NCBI GenBank assembly: GCA_002717655.1 | Contig: PBAY01000014.1 | Location: 1 to 64,000, forward strand | Origin: Phycisphaerae bacterium | GTDB taxonomy: Bacteria > Planctomycetota > Phycisphaerae > Phycisphaerales > SM1A02 | Direction of reading: 5' to 3' | Length of the DNA: 64,000 nt | Shown here: piece by piece, positions 61,952 through 64,000 of the stretch | Numbering within the stretch: position 1 is the first letter of the stretch | Layout of the letters: each line of letters opens with the position of its first letter | Notes under the pieces: generated by a model | Told to the model about the DNA's origin: nothing | Seen by the model: the letters and a program-made list of their open reading frames with translations, nothing else | The model's database searches: none | Made by a program: the position numbers and the translations under genes

Positions 61952-62463
61952 CCTCAGGCGAAGAAAATATCAGAGCCCTCTGGCTTGCTCGAAAAGCCAC
62001 CTTCACTTCTCACGAAGTGGATGAGTCGATCCTTGCGCAATGGCTTGATGGGACGCTCGATGCAACTGAAGCCGAACGGGTGGAAGCTGCACTGGCAGAT
62101 TCTCGTGAAATTCGGGATCTCGTTCTTGATGCACGTCGAAGCGTTGAATCCGAGCAACCTTCAGCGGATCTGCAGAGGCTTCTTAGAACAGCGATAGCTG
62201 CTGAATTCAAACCTCCTGCTCGCCCCGGTGTTCTTTGGAAATTCAGCATGCAGGCAAGTGCTGCTGCTGCTGCTGTTGCCATCTCAATGCTGGGCTTCGT
62301 CTTCGGCCGGGCTGCCGCCCCAGCAACGAATCAGGCCACCAACGACTTCGCCTCGATCGTGACCTTTGACGTACTGGCGGACCCGGATCAATATGACTCC
62401 GTTCTTTCGATTACAGGCCTGAGCCTCATTCCTGACACAACACAGGAAGGCGAAACACCATGA
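61948..62463 (+). CDS. Probable membrane anti-sigma factor
   Basis: 171 residues. A cytoplasmic N-terminal helical domain (SILAQWLDGTLDATEAERVE), a typical anti-sigma-like dimer region, is followed by one membrane helix (about 105-126, ASAAAAAVAISMLGFVFG) and a short outer tail. No zinc-binding HxxxCxxC motif is present. The call rests on topology and on coupling between an ECF sigma gene and a periplasmic sensor-like gene, overlapping each by four bases. Confidence 0.7.
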   Translation: MTSGEENIRALWLARKATFTSHEVDESILAQWLDGTLDATEAERVEAALADSREIRDLVLDARRSVESEQPSADLQRLLRTAIAAEFKPPARPGVLWKFSMQASAAAAAVAISMLGFVFGRAAAPATNQATNDFASIVTFDVLADPDQYDSVLSITGLSLIPDTTQEGETP

Positions 62464-63224
62464 ACCGGTCCACCTTGATCTTTCTGCTGGGGCTTTCTCT
62501 TCTGTTCAACATCTTCTTCGTGGCAGGCGCCATGACGTGGCGCGTGCCTGCTCAAAGCGATGAAACGCAGGAGGTTGCTGACATTGCCCGCAAACTTGAT
62601 CTGGATGAGCAGCAGAAGCAGGCCTTCCTGTCGATGCGCCGTCAGTTCGAGACGGAATCAGCGGTGATTCGCGAGCAATTGCTCCAAATGCGTGATCGGA
62701 TCTCCAAGGAACTTGAAAGCGAAACGCCGAATGTCGAGCAACTTCGATATCTCTCGGCACAGGAATCAGCGTTACTGGCTGAGCGACGAACCCTCGGTGT
62801 CGACCAATTCACATTCTTCGTCGACATGCTGTCACCCAATCAACGCCGGGATCTCGGTCGCCGTCTCAGTGGCCATCCCCGAGGACGTCGCGGATCACCC
62901 GAAGAAATCGAAAGACGTGCCGTGGAAATGTTCGACTTGAATGGCGACGGCATACTGGATGAATCTGAACGTCAGAATGCACGAGAGTTCGCAAAGCAGG
63001 AACATGAACAGCGAAGGCTGCGCCGAGAGAAGACTCGAATGCAGTTTGATCTCAATGGTGACGGCTCTCTTTCTCCTGAAGAACATGAGGCCTATCGAAA
63101 GCACATCCTGGAGAATCGTGAGTCGCATCATCGAAATCGGCCACCACACGATCGACCTCCTCGCGATCGACCACCACGCGATCGACGGGGAGACGGTCCC
63201 CCCCCACCCGACGGTCAATTCTGA
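62460..63224 (+). CDS. CpxP/ZraP-like EF-hand envelope sensor protein
   Basis: 254 residues. N-terminal membrane anchor or signal (LIFLLGLSLLFNIFFVAGAM), a helical heavy-metal-sensor-like region (IARKLDLDEQQKQAFLSMRR; DMLSPNQRRDLGRRL, an LTxxQ-like motif), then two EF-hand loops (DLNGDGILDESE; DLNGDGSLSPEE) and an Arg/His/Pro/Asp tail with RPPRD repeats. Likely senses calcium, metal or misfolded protein and modulates the anti-sigma encoded just before it. Confidence 0.8.
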   Translation: MNRSTLIFLLGLSLLFNIFFVAGAMTWRVPAQSDETQEVADIARKLDLDEQQKQAFLSMRRQFETESAVIREQLLQMRDRISKELESETPNVEQLRYLSAQESALLAERRTLGVDQFTFFVDMLSPNQRRDLGRRLSGHPRGRRGSPEEIERRAVEMFDLNGDGILDESERQNAREFAKQEHEQRRLRREKTRMQFDLNGDGSLSPEEHEAYRKHILENRESHHRNRPPHDRPPRDRPPRDRRGDGPPPPDGQF

Positions 63225-63305
63225 TTCATCCAGCAGCGCAAGCGCAAACCACGTCCATCGTCTACACTTCTCACGTGGCCATCTGCCACGCGAGAGGACT
63301 GCATC

Positions 63306-63725
63306 ATGGGCTGGATCTATCTTTCAATCGCCATCATCTTTGAAGTCAGTGCGGCTCTTAGCCTGAAATACACCATCCCGGTTCCACCTGAAGAGAAGTA
63401 CAAAATCGGCCCCGGGATCCTGATGATCGTCTTCTACATCCTGTGCTTTGCAGCCATGATTCAGGCGGTCAAGACGCTGCCATTGGGTCTGATGTATGCA
63501 ATCTGGGGTGGAGTTGGAACCGCAACAATCGCCTTGCTCAGCTGGCAGATCTGGGGCGAGCACATGCCGATGATGAAAGTCGCTGGAATCGGGCTGATCG
63601 TCATGGGCGTGTTCATCACGAATCTGGCCAAGACCGACCCCGCTGCTCCAGCCCCTTCTGGCGATGCTCCCAAGCTGGACGTTGAACCAGAGGCTTCTAC
63701 GGACTCCGGAGCCACACCCGTCTGA
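63306..63725 (+). CDS. Small multidrug resistance (SMR) family transporter
   Basis: 139 residues. Four membrane helices with the conserved Glu14 (AIIFEVSAALSLKYT) and GLMYAIWGGVGTATIALLSW; the order matches EmrE/SugE (Gdx). A 20-residue loop insert (PVPPEEKYKIGPGILM) and an acidic/Ala-rich 30-residue tail are extra. Exports quaternary ammonium compounds or guanidinium by proton exchange; specificity cannot be told. Confidence 0.9.
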   Translation: MGWIYLSIAIIFEVSAALSLKYTIPVPPEEKYKIGPGILMIVFYILCFAAMIQAVKTLPLGLMYAIWGGVGTATIALLSWQIWGEHMPMMKVAGIGLIVMGVFITNLAKTDPAAPAPSGDAPKLDVEPEASTDSGATPV

Positions 63726-63742
63726 AAGCCCCCAAATGAGGG

Positions 63743-63997
63743 GTGACCCGTAATTTGAGCAGGACATGCAGGTCATTCCTGCTGCCATCTGCTCGATCAG
63801 CCGCAATACGCGAACCCAACTGGGGTCGGCCTGCGTATAGAACGATAGACGAACTAGATGACGCTGATGTCGCAGATTCGCAGCATCTGCAAATCACTGT
63901 TTACCCGGAGAAGATCAGTCCCGGCGTGAATCCTGTTTCATGCCTGCAAAGCCTGGGCTTTCCGGTTTGTGATCATACGGAGGTCCGCAATGCCTGA
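63743..63997 (+). CDS. Doubtful small ORF at the right end
   Basis: 84 codons from GTG 63743. The second half (WGRPAYRTIDELDDADVADS) looks protein-like and the stop overlaps the next start by eight bases, as in some coupled pairs here. No family, no clear ribosome site, and the N-terminal half is unconvincing; it may start later or be non-coding leader. Confidence 0.25.
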   Translation: MTRNLSRTCRSFLLPSARSAAIREPNWGRPAYRTIDELDDADVADSQHLQITVYPEKISPGVNPVSCLQSLGFPVCDHTEVRNA

Positions 63998-64000
63998 ACC
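63990..64000 (+). CDS. Start of a gene truncated by the window edge
   Basis: ATG at 63990 preceded by GGAGG seven bases upstream, an ideal ribosome site. Only MPE and two bases of the next codon are visible, so nothing can be said about the product. Confidence 0.45.

Noticed and set aside
1-64000. tRNA, rRNA, tmRNA or RNase P genes
   Set aside because: No conserved sequence or cloverleaf was recognised in the gaps; a covariance-model scan would be decisive.

Overview
The window reads as chromosomal DNA of a free-living, probably marine, member of the Planctomycetota, most likely class Phycisphaerae. This is inferred from gene content: a PilM-N-O-P-Q operon, an exosortase-EpsI fusion in an exopolysaccharide operon, small ECF sigma factors paired with a membrane Ser/Thr kinase or an anti-sigma protein, Tat-exported Gfo/Idh/MocA and xylose-isomerase-like sugar enzymes, dockerin-like EF-hand pairs on secreted enzymes, and several Hsp20 genes. 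No rRNA, tRNA, CRISPR array, insertion sequence or prophage was recognised. Genes are tightly packed, and most operon junctions are 4-base NTGA overlaps (ATGA, sometimes TTGA and once apparently CTGA).

Layout. 1-6.3 kb (minus): type IV pilus / type II secretion operon, from a GspG-like major prepilin through a small membrane protein, a GspH-like prepilin, PilM, PilN, PilO and a PilP-like protein to a secretin that runs off the left edge. 6.6-10.3 kb (plus): DUF1015 protein, phosphoglycerate dehydrogenase (SerA) and phosphoserine aminotransferase (SerC). 10.3-24.7 kb (minus): one long exopolysaccharide operon, with a Wza-like lipoprotein, exosortase-EpsI, a 1696-residue TPR protein, a Wzz/BY-kinase-like protein lacking the P-loop lysine, a sugar-nucleotide epimerase, a WecA-type transferase, a low-molecular-weight phosphatase and a fructosamine-kinase-like protein. 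25-30 kb: LipA, a PilZ protein, a sigma-70 factor, a ClC transporter with a J-like domain inside it, and an HdeD-like protein. 30.1-34.7 kb: ECF sigma/kinase pair divergent from two unrecognised secreted proteins. 34.8-37.6 kb: four Hsp20-type genes, one behind a near-perfect sigma-54 promoter, one with a repeat-rich N-terminus and one fused to a DnaJ-type zinc finger.

37.8-47 kb: ApbE, an FGE-like protein, three Tat-exported sugar enzymes, a hydrolase carrying two EF-hand loops, a NupG-type transporter and an APC permease; this looks like envelope sugar metabolism. 47.2-52.7 kb: threonine aldolase, pyrophosphatase, ArfB, an ECF-like sigma operon with an SGNH lipoprotein and a VTT membrane protein, and DoxX. 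52.8-59 kb: a modular GH9 cellulase, a GrpB-family protein and a subtilisin-like protease, the two secreted enzymes carrying dockerin-like pairs. 59.1-63.2 kb: a secreted Arg-Gly repeat/EF-hand protein divergent from an ECF sigma / anti-sigma / EF-hand sensor operon. The right end holds an SMR transporter and the first codons of another gene.

The best candidates for undescribed biology are the ClC-J-like chimera (27.5-29.1 kb), the sHSP cluster with a DnaJ-zinc-finger/alpha-crystallin fusion and sigma-54 control (34.8-37.6 kb), the lysine-less BY-kinase in the exosortase operon, and the divergent EF-hand/ECF stress locus with a probable CTG start (59.1-63.2 kb).
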